Assembly: GCA_036365515.1 (NCBI GenBank)
Contig: CM070874.1
Span: 19,478,209-19,542,208, forward strand
Source: Torymus aiolomorphi
Taxonomy: Eukaryota; Arthropoda; Insecta; Hymenoptera; Torymidae
Length of the DNA: 64,000 nt
Reading direction: 5' to 3'
This document shows, piece by piece, positions 1 through 11,162 of the stretch (its first letter is position 1; every line of letters starts with the position of its first letter). Below the pieces are notes generated by a model. It saw only the letters and a list, made by a program, of their open reading frames with translations. It had not been told where the DNA came from and did not search any database. The translations under genes and the position numbers were made by a program.

Positions 1-153
1 GATAAATTCAAAAGGAAACTCAATCGTAGGTTTCAAGATGCATTACCTGTCCCACAGATTCTTAAACATCATTCTTTTCAATTATCAAGTGACGGGAAAG
101 TTATCATGAAAAGGTATTCGAATGCTGCTAAGTCTGTATCTATTCTACTTTAA
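1..153 (+). CDS. C-terminal end of an unrecognised protein (partial)
   Basis: The first frame is open from the window edge to a TAA at 151-153, giving 50 residues rich in K, R, S and L and ending in SVSILL. I do not recognise the family. The sequence after the stop is AT-rich with long T runs, as in a 3' UTR or intergenic spacer. It could be the last exon of a host gene or the tail of a transposon protein. A 50-codon open frame at a window edge can also be chance, so the call is weak. Confidence 0.25.
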   Translation, partial: DKFKRKLNRRFQDALPVPQILKHHSFQLSSDGKVIMKRYSNAAKSVSILL

Positions 154-862
154 TTTTCAATGGGAAAATATACTGAATTTTTTTTATAATATTCGAGTTT
201 TTCTATTTTTTATCCTCCTTTTTTTAATTTTTTTTATGTTCTGAGAGAAGTAGTAGCTCCACGTGGTTCAGAATGGGTTATGCTATAACTACTTGATAGT
301 TCTATTGTGGAACTTTATCTTCTCTAAGGATTTTATACATGAAATTTTTAGATCGCCAATCTCACGATATGCACAAAGGAACAAATGTCTCATAGGAGGT
401 TACGTTCAACAAAACATTAATTATGCAGAGACAGAAATCATGACCTTGAAAAATGATCCAAGGTCAAGTCTAGTTATGATCGTAATCAAGTTTTCTACTA
501 GTTTCGTGGAATACTAGTCCGAAAATCCAGAAAATAACTTTTGACCTTCAAAATGACCTTGAAATATAATTTTAACCGCTCGGTTTGAACGGTAGTAGTA
601 AGAAAATATGTCGCTAACTTCATATTAGTGGCAAGAAATAACAATTTTCGTATCAGATTTGCTATTAGAGTGAAGAAAAACTTGTTTTTCCATCATTCCG
701 AGAATTTCAGCCGCCATATTGGATTCGCCATTTTGAATTTTCGGAATCGCCAGACGGCGTTCGAAAGTAGAAGTCAAGAGCTTTCATTTGAGCCTAGGTA
801 GACCTCATTTGGATCAAAATTGTTCTGGGCAGAGGGGGTGTCGCGTTGACAGAGAATGCCTC
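154..862. other. AT-rich spacer, no gene seen
   Basis: No supportable gene. The stretch contains T-rich runs (about 178-235) and several copies of a TGACCTTGAAAA-like phrase (near 440-455 and 540-565), suggesting a degraded dispersed repeat. Open frames here are short and AT-driven. Confidence 0.5.
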
Positions 863-882
863 ATATATATATATATATATAT
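863..882. repeat. (AT)10 microsatellite
   Basis: Perfect AT dinucleotide run that forms the left border of the small element at 883-1235. Confidence 0.9.
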
Positions 883-1235
883 CCATAAGGCAATCTTCCG
901 GGATTTTCAGTGATTTTCTTAGGGTCTACCTACAATGGAAGCTGTGCCATATATTGAGAAAACATTATAAACATTGTAGAATGAGCCTGACTAAAGAAAT
1001 AATGACCCTCAGGTTATTGACTTTCGCAGGGGGCCTGCGGCGCCCGCTTTTGTGGAAGAAAATTACGGAAAAACTACTAAAGAAATCAAATTCATATTGT
1101 GTGACAGTTAGCTTTAGTGAGTCTGGAAGCTTGCGTTACGGATAGAAGTTTTCTGGGACGTCCCAGAAAACTGCGAAAATCCCAGAAGCATGCGTTACGT
1201 GTATGGATTCGTCCCAGATACTTGCCTTCCAGATA
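883..1235 (+). mobile_element. Small (TA)n-bordered inverted-repeat element, copy U1
   Basis: Bounded by (AT)n at 863-882 and an imperfect TA run at 1236-1250. The left end holds CTTCCGGGATTTTC. Its complement recurs near the right end (GAAAATCCCAGAAG at about 1174-1187, then GTCCCAGATACTTGCC at 1211-1226). In between lies a perfect 26-bp palindrome at 1147-1172 with half-arm AGTTTTCTGGGAC. The core TGACTAAAGAAATAA at 988-1002 is shared with copies at 8210, 8444 and 30527. No coding capacity. Non-autonomous DNA element by structure; the superfamily is unknown. Confidence 0.6.
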
Positions 1236-1250
1236 AATATACATATATAT
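1236..1250. repeat. Imperfect (TA)n
   Basis: Short TA-rich run separating U1 from the left terminus of the 6.9-kb transposon. Confidence 0.8.
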
Positions 1251-2305
1251 GAGTCGTTCCTGTACTTTTTTTAAAAAGTGTGCGCGGGGGGGTCGTCGAT
1301 TTTGTCGACGATTTTTTTTATGAAAGTACATACAAAAAAAATAGCTTGTGCAAAATTTCAGCCCTTTATCTCATTCCTAATTCCTGCTGGAATTTTTTTA
1401 AACCCTGAATTTGACCTGTTTTTAGCCAGTTTTCAAAAAATTCTAAAAGGCTGAAATTTTAACAAAATGAGGTCGGTGAGGTCTCATTTTTTTGTCTTTC
1501 TTCAAATTTTAAGAAAAAAAATACACTGATATGAAATGATGATTTAGGTTTTATTGGCGATCTGTGATATGGCCATTGCATTTCATCATTTTTAGATCAT
1601 CTTTAAACCTCTATATCTCGTAACTGGTTCCACATTTTTGAGCTCACTAGGTCTCATTTTTTTTTATCTCAACGAGACCTTTAATTTCTTTTTTTGAGGA
1701 CCTAAATTGATTGAATAGACTTCAAGATACAGCCTTTTGAAGTTGACGTTTTTATCAAAAATCGCGAAAATCAACCGTGTTCATGGTCACAGTGTCAACC
1801 GAATTTTAATTAAAAATCATTAACAAAAGTATTTTTCATTAGAATATGATGTTATCTAACTATACTCTTTTCCTATCATAGGAAAAAGTCAAAAAATAAT
1901 TTTTTGTCGAGCATTATAATATCTAATTTTTCGATACCTAAAATAATTAAAAATGGCTCTCTACTGACATGAATTCCACCATCTTATAATTATTTTCGAC
2001 ACGTATACGTAACATAGATACAAAGATGGTTCCTAGACCTTTAAAATCCGTAGTCGCTGATTTTTCTAGGACCACTAGAGCCAAAGTTATAGCCGTTTTT
2101 ATAAAAAAATATTTTTCAAGTGGTAAAATTAGAGCTTGTGAAATATAGGAGAAGTTTTATTTACAAGATCAACCATAAGTTTAGCATAATTGTCCTAAAA
2201 AAAGTACTTAGGCTGCATATTTTGAAGATCTTAGACCGTGTCTACACTATGCGAGAAGCACGTGCGATCAGCCCAAGCGATGCGAGCAAGCCATGCGCAC
2301 ATGCG
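1251..2305 (+). repeat. Left inverted arm of the 6.9-kb transposon
   Basis: Matches 8184 back to about 7138 in reverse complement, starting at the TA border and ending in a GC-rich segment that contains ACACTATGCGAGAAGCACG at about 2245-2265. Differences are scattered substitutions, many of them transitions, which suggests the arms have aged since insertion. Confidence 0.85.
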
Positions 2306-2414
2306 ACGCGAGCAAGCGATAGTAATGGCTTTAGGTTGATTAAATTACCTATGCAGACTTTATAGATAATTAAAGTTGAAAATAAGAATTTAAGTAAAAT
2401 TTTTTTTGTAATAT

Positions 2415-2598
2415 TCATTTTATTTTAACTATTTTATAATCATTATCAAACGAAGTAAGTTTTGCTTTTAATGTTGAATCATCAATGGGTATAAAGCAGT
2501 GATATTTTCTTGTATTCTGTATAGTTCGGGTCAATTTAAAACGGCATTCTAGTACTTTACGCCTTTTCTCAATTGTTTCTTGACTCACCCAAATAGAT
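2415..2598 (-). pseudogene. Transposase-like gene, last exon
   Basis: The acceptor GGTTTTTAG ends at 2599. The exon joins the previous one in phase and encodes SIWVSQETIEKRRKVL, then TRKYHCFIP, ending at the TGA at 2415-2417. The intron at 2599-2699 is only ~100 nt. Confidence 0.6.
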
Positions 2599-2699
2599 CT
2601 AAAAACCAAATATTCTATATTTTTATAACACATAATGATTTATTATTCAAATACATAATCAAATAATATAGTCAAAAATCTAAATGATATTATTTTTAC

Positions 2700-2921
2700 C
2701 TTATTCCATCAATATTTTCACTAACGTAATCATACATGTCTTTTGGATTTAAAATTGGTTTTTCTGATGTTCTTTGTAAGGATGCCCTGCGTACTGTTCG
2801 TTTAACCACTGCTCCACATCCATCACACGGACTTTTCCCATGGCTAGTAGAAAAAAAGTTGTGCGACTTAACTTTTAAGCCAAAATCCTCCTCATGATGG
2901 CAGATATTAATGAAATTGTTC
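2700..2921 (-). pseudogene. Transposase-like gene, exon with TSHGKSPCDG motif
   Basis: A 222-nt exon between the acceptor (TTAGTGTAG ending at 2922) and the donor (GGTAAAAATA, GT at 2699-2698). It encodes NNFINICHHEEDFGLK, FFSTSHGKSPCDGCG and VVKRTVRRASLQ, the most conserved block of this family. The frame is intact. Confidence 0.7.
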
Positions 2922-3357
2922 CTACACTAAATAAATACCATCTTGAAGGTAAAAATTATAAAAAATAAAATAATTCTGTTTAATATTGTGTACATAATAA
3001 TACAAATTATTTGAACTTGCATCGTAGAAATTGTTGCTTTTTTTAAATTTGATATACAGAAAAAATAAAGAACTGTTTTAGTAATTTTATCTTTAAAGCT
3101 GTTTTCTACATAATGTAAAATTTTAACTCGGGTGTAACCTGCAGGTCCAGGATCTTTATGGATCTTTTATGGATTTTGATGTTCTGGGTCTCAAAACAGT
3201 TTTTCACACAAATTAAATATACTTTCAGAATATTACTTTGACATATTCTTAATAATTAAAATTAAATTTTTTCAGGTCATTTAATGAACAAAAATCTAAA
3301 GGTGTCTATTTTGTTCATATAATACGTATTAATATATTACAATAAAAGTACTCTTAC

Positions 3358-4381
3358 TTGTTTTTGTATTGGGTAGGTGCTCCATCTGACATATAATGTA
3401 CATTCTCAATAAACGGAAAATCTCGTTTTAGAAGTGCAATGAGTTGCCCTTGAAAAGTGTTAACTGCACAAGCATCATGTTTTAAACAATCACTAATAAC
3501 ACATACAGATAAGGTTTGTAATTTGTCGTTATTGTCTTCTTTATAATACACTACAAACGGGTGTACAGTTGCTTGTGTATTATTAAAATAAAATGTTTGG
3601 ATCGAGTCTTGACAAACAAATAAGAAATTTTCAGCAAAATCTTCAAGTATAATATATGTATCTGGAGTAATAATTGTTTTGCAATGTTTTAAAGATCATT
3701 TTTGCATTTCAGTCACATAATGATGCTTTGTTAACTCCCATAAGTCATTGGCTAAATTTATAATAAAATTTCTTGTAGGTTCTTTTACCATAATAAGACT
3801 GACTCTATTATTAGATTGTGATTCAGCATTATTTACCCAATTATAATATTCAATCTCTGAAACATCTTCGCATGAGCTTGATTCCAATATTTTCAGAATT
3901 TCTGCTTTACCAGGACAGTTTTCACAAAGATCTAGCATACAATCGCTCCAATCTGTTGAACAAACACAGTCATTTAAAATTACACGGTAGGCTAAATTGT
4001 TGTTGATGGCAGACAATTTTAATTTGACATTTTGGTGTATAGGACATACACAAATTGCATGTGTACCAGATGCTCCAGCACTAATACGTTCTTTTGTCCT
4101 TAAAGAAGCAAATATACTGAAACCTGGTTTGCGCTGATCTTTAAAATGCTGTTCATATTCTTCTTCCACCCAATTGTTGTATAGATCCTTCAAATCATAC
4201 ATCAACAGTCTTTTTTGTAACTTCTCTGTGATATTAGTAATAGGATTTTTAACACTGATGCAATCTTTAATGCCGCTACATATTCTACTATTGTTTTCAT
4301 CTCTATACTACTGAGTTACAGATTCTCTAACTTCATTAGAATGAATGCTGTACACTTTACGCTTAATAGTTCCTAAGACAC
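3358..4381 (-). pseudogene. Transposase-like gene, large central exon with two internal stops
   Basis: The acceptor TTTTTCCAG lies at 4390-4382 and the donor GTAAGA at 3357-3352. Family signatures in order are KLQKRLLMYDLKDLY, FSIFASLR, AGASGTHAICVCPIHQNVKL and, after the TGA, DCLKHDACAVNTFQGQ and VHYMSDGAPTQYKN. Both stops keep the same frame on either side, so they are point mutations, not frameshifts. This marks an element that decayed in place. Confidence 0.7.
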
Positions 4382-4655
4382 CTGGAAAAATATATTTTGA
4401 AATTAATTTCAAATAGTGTATACTTAATCACAAAATAAAATCATAATAACAATATTATTTTGTTTAATTTAACGATTATCAAGACGATAAAATTTAGCTC
4501 AATGTTTATTCTATTTTAATTGCTATGACTTGTTATATTGTTAGAAAAGAAATAGTTTAGAATTAATTTATTTTTTTTATTTTTTTTTTATATTAATTTT
4601 AATAGTTCTTTTAAAATCCAATAATTACTTTATTATTTTTTATCTAATAATGAAT

Positions 4656-5131
4656 AACGAAGGGTACCCCGTGTTAAGATAGGCAAAATGCCACTATTAA
4701 TGAAAGCGAAAAATGACAGTGATTTCATAGAAGTATACTAAAAAAAGAATTTTCTACGATTTTTCCGGGGACCTATCTCCCCTCCTTATACCAGTAAGGC
4801 CTAAAAATCGCATTTTTTGGAAATTATTTTTTTCTCCCGTTCCTCAATGTTAAAAAATTAAAAAAAAAAAATATGAGATTACAGCTTGTAAACAGAGAGA
4901 ACATTGAGATTTCTCAAATATAGATTCTTTCTAATTAAATCGGATTTCATTTAAATGTTTAAATTACAATTCATGTATTATTTTACTTAATACGTAAACA
5001 ATACTTAAGCAATACGTAAGCAATACGTAAGTAATACATAAATAATAATACTTAAGTAATAATACATGAGTAATATAAATAAATAATTATGAGGATTTTA
5101 AAATAAATATTTTGTAGGGGTACCCTTTATC
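4656..5131. mobile_element. Possible MITE inside the transposase gene intron
   Basis: AAGGGTACCCCG near 4661 and GGGGTACCCTTT near 5117 are inverted copies about 470 bp apart, with AT-rich non-coding sequence between. They sit in the gap between exon 1 and the large exon. Only ~11 bp of terminal repeat is visible and GGGTACCC is itself palindromic, so the call is tentative. Confidence 0.35.
4985..5078 (+). repeat. Short tandem repeat, CAATACGTAAG-like 11-bp unit
   Basis: Five or more degenerate copies of YAATAC(G/T)TAAG in a row, trailing off into TAATACATAAATAATAA variants. Confidence 0.65.
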
Positions 5132-5293
5132 ATTATAGTTGCTTGAACAAAAATTACATAGATTTTAATAAATTAAACTAAAATTTTCTATTAATAATTC
5201 TCAAGTGTAATATAATATATGTAACCTAATGTATAAAGGATTATCGATTCTATATGTTTACACTATGTCTATAATCAAGATATTAAGAATTTA

Positions 5294-6220
5294 TTACAAC
5301 CCATTTTTTAACTTATATACAGTAATTTTAAGTTCTTTTGCTTTATTAAACATATAACGTGAACATTGGAAATAATGTTTTGCTTGTTCAAATTTCCAAT
5401 GATTTGGAAGTAATGTCAATAACGATATTTTTTTACCAAAATTAGTTTCTTCATTATAACACTTAATTATGTTTCCAATCATTCCGTGAAATGACATACT
5501 ATCCTCTTGTAGCTGTTTAAGATGGCATTGAGTTGGCAAATTAAGATTCAATGTTTTATTAACTGTTGTACAAAATTTCGTATTCATTGATTCTAAAACA
5601 CTGTATGTTTTATTTTCCAAGCGATAATCACTAAGTTTCTCTCGTTTAAGAGGAGGTTCATCAAATCCATCGAGCATTTTATTTAAACGTTGAAATCCTT
5701 GGCTCAATAATATATCTTCTGAACTTTCTGATGTACACACTTGGCTACTTGAAGAAACTTGACTACTTGAAGAAAGCTGCTCATTATTATTTACGTTTAA
5801 ACCATCATTCCCAGTGTTTTCATCTTTTTCTGCAATTTTTGTTATTATTGATGTAATTTTGAACTCACAGTTTTTACAGTACTTATTACCTGGATCTAAA
5901 TTTATATTACAAATGTTACGAAATTTATCACATTTATCAGCACTAATCATTACTACATTATTCTCAATGGATTTTGAACGATTATTAAAACAATTGCAAC
6001 ACTTCCTTTGTCTACTTGTATATCGAGTATCATATTTATGAAGATGATGGTCGCAAATAAATTTATTTTCTACATTAATATCAAAATTTTTAATCCTAAA
6101 TGATAAATACAGCTTTAATTCATTACTAAGATTACTAATTAGATTAAGAGATTTATTTCTTGTGTAATGCTCTAAATGACATTTATCATCCTCATGCAAT
6201 TCACCAATATAGCACATCAT
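5294..6220 (-). pseudogene. Transposase-like gene, exon 1 (N-terminal, Cys/His-rich plus Ser-rich linker)
   Basis: Open for 308 codons, from ATGATGTGC at 6220 to a TAA at 5294-5296. About residues 50-90 form a Cys/His cluster (CDHHLHK, RQRKCCNC), with further cysteines near 120-140, compatible with a zinc-binding DNA-recognition domain. A Ser-rich acidic linker follows (around residues 150-175). The true donor site of this exon was not resolved. No GT in the last codons gives the right phase for the next exon, so a small exon or a shifted donor may be missing. Confidence 0.6.
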
Positions 6221-6486
6221 TTTCTTTCAATTCCTGAGAAGATAACACTTACAAAACACAATTGTACAATTTATAAAACTCAACCGAACCAATACTGATA
6301 TACTTTGTAATAGTTCTGCTCAACTACCTTCACAATTCTACTTAGAAATATTCATTTCATTTTTTATTGTAACTTGTACTCGTTGTTTAAGGACATTCCG
6401 TGCCGTGTGTCGTGTAACGGATGACGGGTTCACGGGTGTCTCGCACAGAAAAATGGATGTCTGTCATCTATTAAGTTACGTCAACA

Positions 6487-6527
6487 CAGGTTAAATGAAA
6501 CTATCTATGTATGTTTCATTTAACCTG
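6487..6527. other. Perfect 15-bp stem hairpin upstream of the transposase gene
   Basis: CAGGTTAAATGAAAC at 6487-6501 pairs with its exact complement at 6513-6527 around an 11-nt loop. It lies ~270 bp upstream of the minus-strand start and could be a transposase binding site or a cruciform. No function is shown. Confidence 0.6.
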
Positions 6528-6574
6528 AGCTTATACGTATAACGCACATAAACTATAGAAAACCTGCATTTGAG

Positions 6575-7205
6575 ACCATGTCTATACTAGGTATGCGAGA
6601 AGAGCAACCGGTGCGCGCATGCGACAAGCCATACGTTTTGCACAAAGTACTTGAAATACTTGAAATGATAAATAATATCGTTGTATACGATTGAACGTAA
6701 ACGTGAGTTTATATTATTAGGGTTTGTCAGCTAGAAGAAATAAACGGGAAAATTAGACTTCAAGAGTCTATGCAACCAACTCTACTCGAAAGTGGAAGTT
6801 GATTGCAGAAAAAGGTATGAACGCTTATGCGTACAAGTAAACAGGCAATAAGGCATTGTATAGGTAAAACGGAAAGTGGTAAGGTAAAAGGAATGTGCAT
6901 AAAGCACGTAGCGACTAGGCGCCGCAGGACTCTATTTAAGCCCGCTGGATGATGTTTTTCATAGTGGGAGCGCATCGGACGCTTGCCATCTAGCGGGCAC
7001 TTTGGATACTTCAATCCCGAACAATCGTAGTAGATCAGTTAGTAGATCTATATTTAGCGATAAATAATATCGTCAATAATATCGTAGTGAAATGATATTA
7101 TTTATCATTTTAAGTATTTTAAATATTTAGTCCAACACGCATTGCTTGCTCGCATGGCTTGGGCTGATCGCACGTGCTTCTCGCATAGTGTAGGCACGGC
7201 CTAAG
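6575..7205. repeat. Inner inverted pair echoing the inner end of the long arms
   Basis: A plus-strand copy at 6575-6690 (GTCTATACTAGGTATGCGAG ... AAATGATAAATAATATCG) is the inverse of 7205-7080 in and next to the right arm. The same phrase also appears at about 2235-2270 in the left arm. There are therefore three copies of this terminal-like sequence, suggesting a rearranged or nested terminus. Confidence 0.45.
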
Positions 7206-8184
7206 ATCTTCAAAATATGCAGCCTCAGCACTTTTTTTAGCACAATTATGCCAAACTTATGGTTGATCTTGTAAATAAAACTTTTCCTATACTTCACAAG
7301 CTCTAATTTTACCACTTGAAAAATATTTTTTTATAAAAACGGCTATAACTTTGGCTCTATTGGTCCTAGAAAAATCAGCGACTACGGATTTTAAAGGTCT
7401 AGGAACCACCTTTGTATCTATGTTACGTATACGTGTCAAAAATAATTATAAGATGGTAGAATTCATGTCAGTATAGAGCCATTTTTGATTATTTTAGGTA
7501 TCGAAAAATTAGATGTTATAATGATCGACAAAAAATTATTTTTTGACTTTTTCCTATGATAGGAAAAGAGTATAGTTAGATAACATCATATTCTAATGAA
7601 AAATACTTTTGTTAATGATTTTGAATTAAAATTCGGTTGACACTGTGACCATGAACACGGTTGATTTTCGCGATTTTTGATAAAAACGTCAACTTCAAGA
7701 GGCTGTATCTTAAAGTCTATTCAATCAATTTAGGTCCTCAAAAAAAGAAATTAAAGGTCTCGTTGAGACAAAAAAAATGAGACCTAGTGAGCTCAAAAAT
7801 GTGGAACCAGTTACGAGATATAGAGGTTTAAAGATTATCTAAAAATGATGAAATGCAATGGCCATATCACAGATCGCCAATAAAACCTAAATCATCATTC
7901 AATATCAGTGTATTTTTTTTCTTAAAATTTGAAGAAGGACAAAAAAAATGAGACCTCACCGACCTGATTTTGTTAAAATTTCAGCCTTTTAGAATTTTTT
8001 GAAAACTGGCTAAAAACAGGTCAAAATCAGGGTTTAAAAAAATTCCAGCAGGGATTAGGAATGAGATAAGGGGCTGAAATTTTGCACAAGCTATTTTTTT
8101 TATATGTACTTTCATAAAAAAAATCGTCGACAAAATCGACGACCCCCCCGCGCACACTTTTTAAAAAAAGTACAGGAACGACCC
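7138..8184 (-). repeat. Right inverted arm of the 6.9-kb transposon
   Basis: Reverse complement of 1251-2305. Its outer end (…CAGGAACGACCC) meets the (TA)n at 8185. Confidence 0.85.
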
Positions 8185-8209
8185 ATATATATATATATAT
8201 ATATATATA
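8185..8209. repeat. (AT)12 microsatellite
   Basis: Perfect AT run separating the 6.9-kb transposon from element U2. Confidence 0.9.
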
Positions 8210-8430
8210 AAATAAAACCGGTGTTTGGAATGCGCGACGCCATTTTAGCAGGAAACTATAGCAAAATCCCATGTGTAGGACGAAGACAGACGATCGCGTG
8301 ACTAAAGAAATAATATCCCTATATCTATTGATTTTTTGAATGCCGCATTCAAAACGTCAGTTGATTGCATTTTTAACATGGGAACATATAGAATCTATAG
8401 GAAGTTGCGCATTCAAAACACCAGATTTTC
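8210..8430 (+). mobile_element. Small (TA)n-bordered inverted-repeat element, copy U2
   Basis: The left end CCGGTGTTTGGAATGCGCGA is complemented at the right end by TTGCGCATTCAAAACACCAG. An internal near-perfect palindrome at 8334-8354 has half-arm TTTTGAATGC, which is the same motif as its own termini. The shared core TGACTAAAGAAATAATATCC lies at 8299-8318. TA runs lie on both sides (8185-8209, 8431-8443). Confidence 0.65.
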
Positions 8431-8443
8431 ATATATATATATT
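8431..8443. repeat. (TA)n
   Basis: Short TA tract between U2 and U3. Confidence 0.85.
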
Positions 8444-9240
<797 letters not shown>

Positions 9241-9334
9241 CAAAAAACTATTTCTTTAGGAATTATACATTACTGTATTAACAATTTTGTATATACTGAA
9301 ATAAAAAATGAAATTTCTTTCGAAAAATAGAAAC

Positions 9335-9465
9335 CTACACTAAATTAAACATATTATATTCTAGATTAAAATTGATACGTTTTCAAAATTCTAATTGAGG
9401 GCTAACGAACGGAGCGAGTAGGGGGTACTCCCTAGTATATATATCTCCCTATATTACATAGTTGT
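9335..9465 (+). repeat. Left arm of a ~110-bp inverted repeat pair
   Basis: TCAAAATTCTAATTGAGGGC, CGAACGGAGCGAGTAGGGGG and neighbours recur inverted at 12288-12420. Similarity probably extends outward to about 9240 and 12680. Confidence 0.6.
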
Positions 9466-9972
9466 TTCAAAACATGTAAGTCACAGCCGCCGCCTCGCCC
9501 ATCCCTTCGCACCCACTTACCCCCTCCTTAGCGCTCCCTTAAAATAACGTAGAAATATGTTTATTTCCATGTGTTTTGAGAAAACCACAGTACCGCTCAC
9601 CCTCCCGCCATGCCTCACGCCCCCTCACAATATGTGAGATACTCGTGAGTTACCGGTTGAAAATCAATAGCAAAAGTGAAGAAAAGAGCATAAGCTTCAT
9701 AATATCTACCAGTGAGATTATTTTGTGTTTTTACTCTGAAATCAGAAATTAAACACAAATAGTTTTCCGCTGTGAAGTATTCGAAGTCAAGTTGTGTACT
9801 GAAGTCGGGAGTAACGAGGGCTATTGACGCACGTGAGTTGTCGCAAAAGTGGTACACGGAAAAAAATTTGGGATTGTATAAGTTGAAATATTTTAGAAGC
9901 AATGTACTTCAAGTATATTGGATTAATTTAACATTATATTCGAACTAAATTACGCCAAAATTAGTACTAGAA
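9466..9972. other. Spacer with an unsupported 95-codon minus-strand frame
   Basis: C-rich runs (9480-9620) are followed by AT-rich sequence. A minus-strand frame at 9902-9615 is open, but I recognise no family and see no motif. Treated as spacer. Confidence 0.4.
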
Positions 9973-10299
9973 AAGTTCAAACATGCTTATACTGTATGAT
10001 TTCAAACAATCGCACAACGCAGTCAGATGTTTCTATATGTATAGTTCAGTGCGTGTTGAACTTCTATGGTCCAACGTTCGACGCGCCACACTTCGATATT
10101 GGGAATCTGAGAGGTCCAAGCTTTATGAGTCGGAACTCGGGCAGTTCAAAGCTTGGACCTCTTAGATTCCCATTATTGAAGTGCGGCGCGTCGAGCGTCG
10201 GACTATAGACGTTCAATGCGCACTGAACTATAGTAATACAAACATCGGACTGCGTTGTGCGATTATTTGGAATCATGCACTTTAAGTATGTTTGAACTT
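9973..10299. mobile_element. 327-bp foldback MITE
   Basis: Nearly the whole element is one inverted repeat. Left arm 9973-10124 starts AAGTTCAAACATGC and right arm 10150-10299 ends GTATGTTTGAACTT, around a ~26-bp centre. The arms agree at most positions (GGTCCAAGCTT versus AAGCTTGGACC at the centre). Both arms appear open in several frames because of mirror symmetry. No target duplication was identified. Confidence 0.75.
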
Positions 10300-11162
10300 A
10301 TATGGTACGTTTTTCAACTCGGAAAAAATCAATTTATCTATTGTTTTAGTTCAAATATAATTTGAACTTCTATAATCCCAAACCATTCACCCATATGAAT
10401 TCGAAATTTTCTTCCATGTAATGATATTATACTAACATTACAGTATATACATAAAATAAAAAAGAGTTGAAATTCATTTCTATTGATGTTATATGTTGCA
10501 GTATGTTTAATAACTATGCATCAATAAACATATGTTGTGCACATTCAACAGTTTTCTGTTAATAGGCTCGTTGGATTTATATTTTCGCCAATAGCCCTAG
10601 AACCACTTTTTTTTCGATTGATGACGCATATTGTAGAATATCTGAAAATTGTTCAACAATAAATACATATGAGGCGTTTTATGTCAACTGCCCAGCGCGG
10701 CGCGCGAGCGTCACATCGTGCGATTTCTAACTCATGTTTATGATACTAAAATTTATCTAAAAAAATAGTTTGTTACGCGTTTCCCATGTATTTTTTCCTC
10801 AGCTTTCCAATGATGTAGGCAGTTTTTCCGAAATTTTCCATTTTCACATTCAAAAACTACAAAATATCTTATATCTCAAAAAGTATATTTTTAATATATT
10901 TTTTTTTTCATTTAGATCAAAAGCTGATCGTTTCTTTTACATAGAAAATGATTTTTTTCAAAATGTGCTCAGGATGTTTGCTCCGAGAAATAGAACGCGA
11001 AAGAGTAGACGCAACGCCTTGCGCGCGGTACCGCGCGGCACGTTGCGCGGAAAATCACATAGTGGAGTACATGAAACCCGTGGGACAAAATTCCTCTCTG
11101 GCTGAAATCGCATCGTATCGAAACTATTTTTTTTAAAACCTTCCTTTTCGTAAAAGCTACAA
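10300..11162. other. Spacer; one segment repeated near 17240
   Basis: AT-rich with no supportable gene. CGTTGGATTTATATTTTCGC and CAATAGCCCTA (about 10569-10605) recur in the same orientation at about 17239-17281, after the third minisatellite block. 10342-10365 contains AGTTCAAAT and ATTTGAACT, an echo of the MITE termini just upstream. 10690-10720 and 11000-11060 are GC-rich islets. Confidence 0.4.

Larger units (their letters stand above)
2415..6220 (-). pseudogene. Transposase-like gene of an uncharacterised family, four recognisable exons, inactivated
   Basis: I recognise this as a recurrent uncharacterised protein family in animal genomes. The signatures are SAGASGTHAICVC, VHYMSDGAPTQYKN and FSTSHGKSPCDGCG. 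Exons on the minus strand are about 6220-5294, 4381-3358, 2921-2700 and 2598-2415, and the last two junctions have good GT/AG sites that join in phase. The N-terminal exon has a Cys/His-rich segment (CDHHLHKYDTRYTSRQRKCC). The large exon has two in-frame stops (TAG at 4308-4310, TGA at 3696-3698), so this copy cannot make the full protein. The gene lies between the long inverted arms, consistent with the element's own transposase. The SDGAPTQYKN aspartate may be part of a DDE-type catalytic core, but that is inference. Confidence 0.7.
1251..8184 (-). mobile_element. 6.9-kb DNA transposon with ~1.05-kb inverted arms and a decayed transposase gene
   Basis: The left arm (1251-about 2305) is the reverse complement of the right arm (about 7138-8184), at roughly 95% identity by eye over the sampled parts. 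The termini are GAGTCGTTCCTGTAC on the left and the complement of GGGTCGTTCCTGTAC on the right, each abutting a TA run (1236-1250 and 8185-8209), so the insertion target was probably (TA)n. The internal 4.8 kb carries a spliced transposase-like gene on the minus strand (2415-6220). The arms are AT-rich, with a GC-rich inner end repeating GCGAGCAAG/ATGCGAG phrases. I cannot assign the superfamily from sequence alone. Confidence 0.75.

Noticed and set aside
9615..9902. 95-codon minus-strand frame
   Set aside because: No recognisable motif, no homologous copy in the window and spacer-like surroundings.
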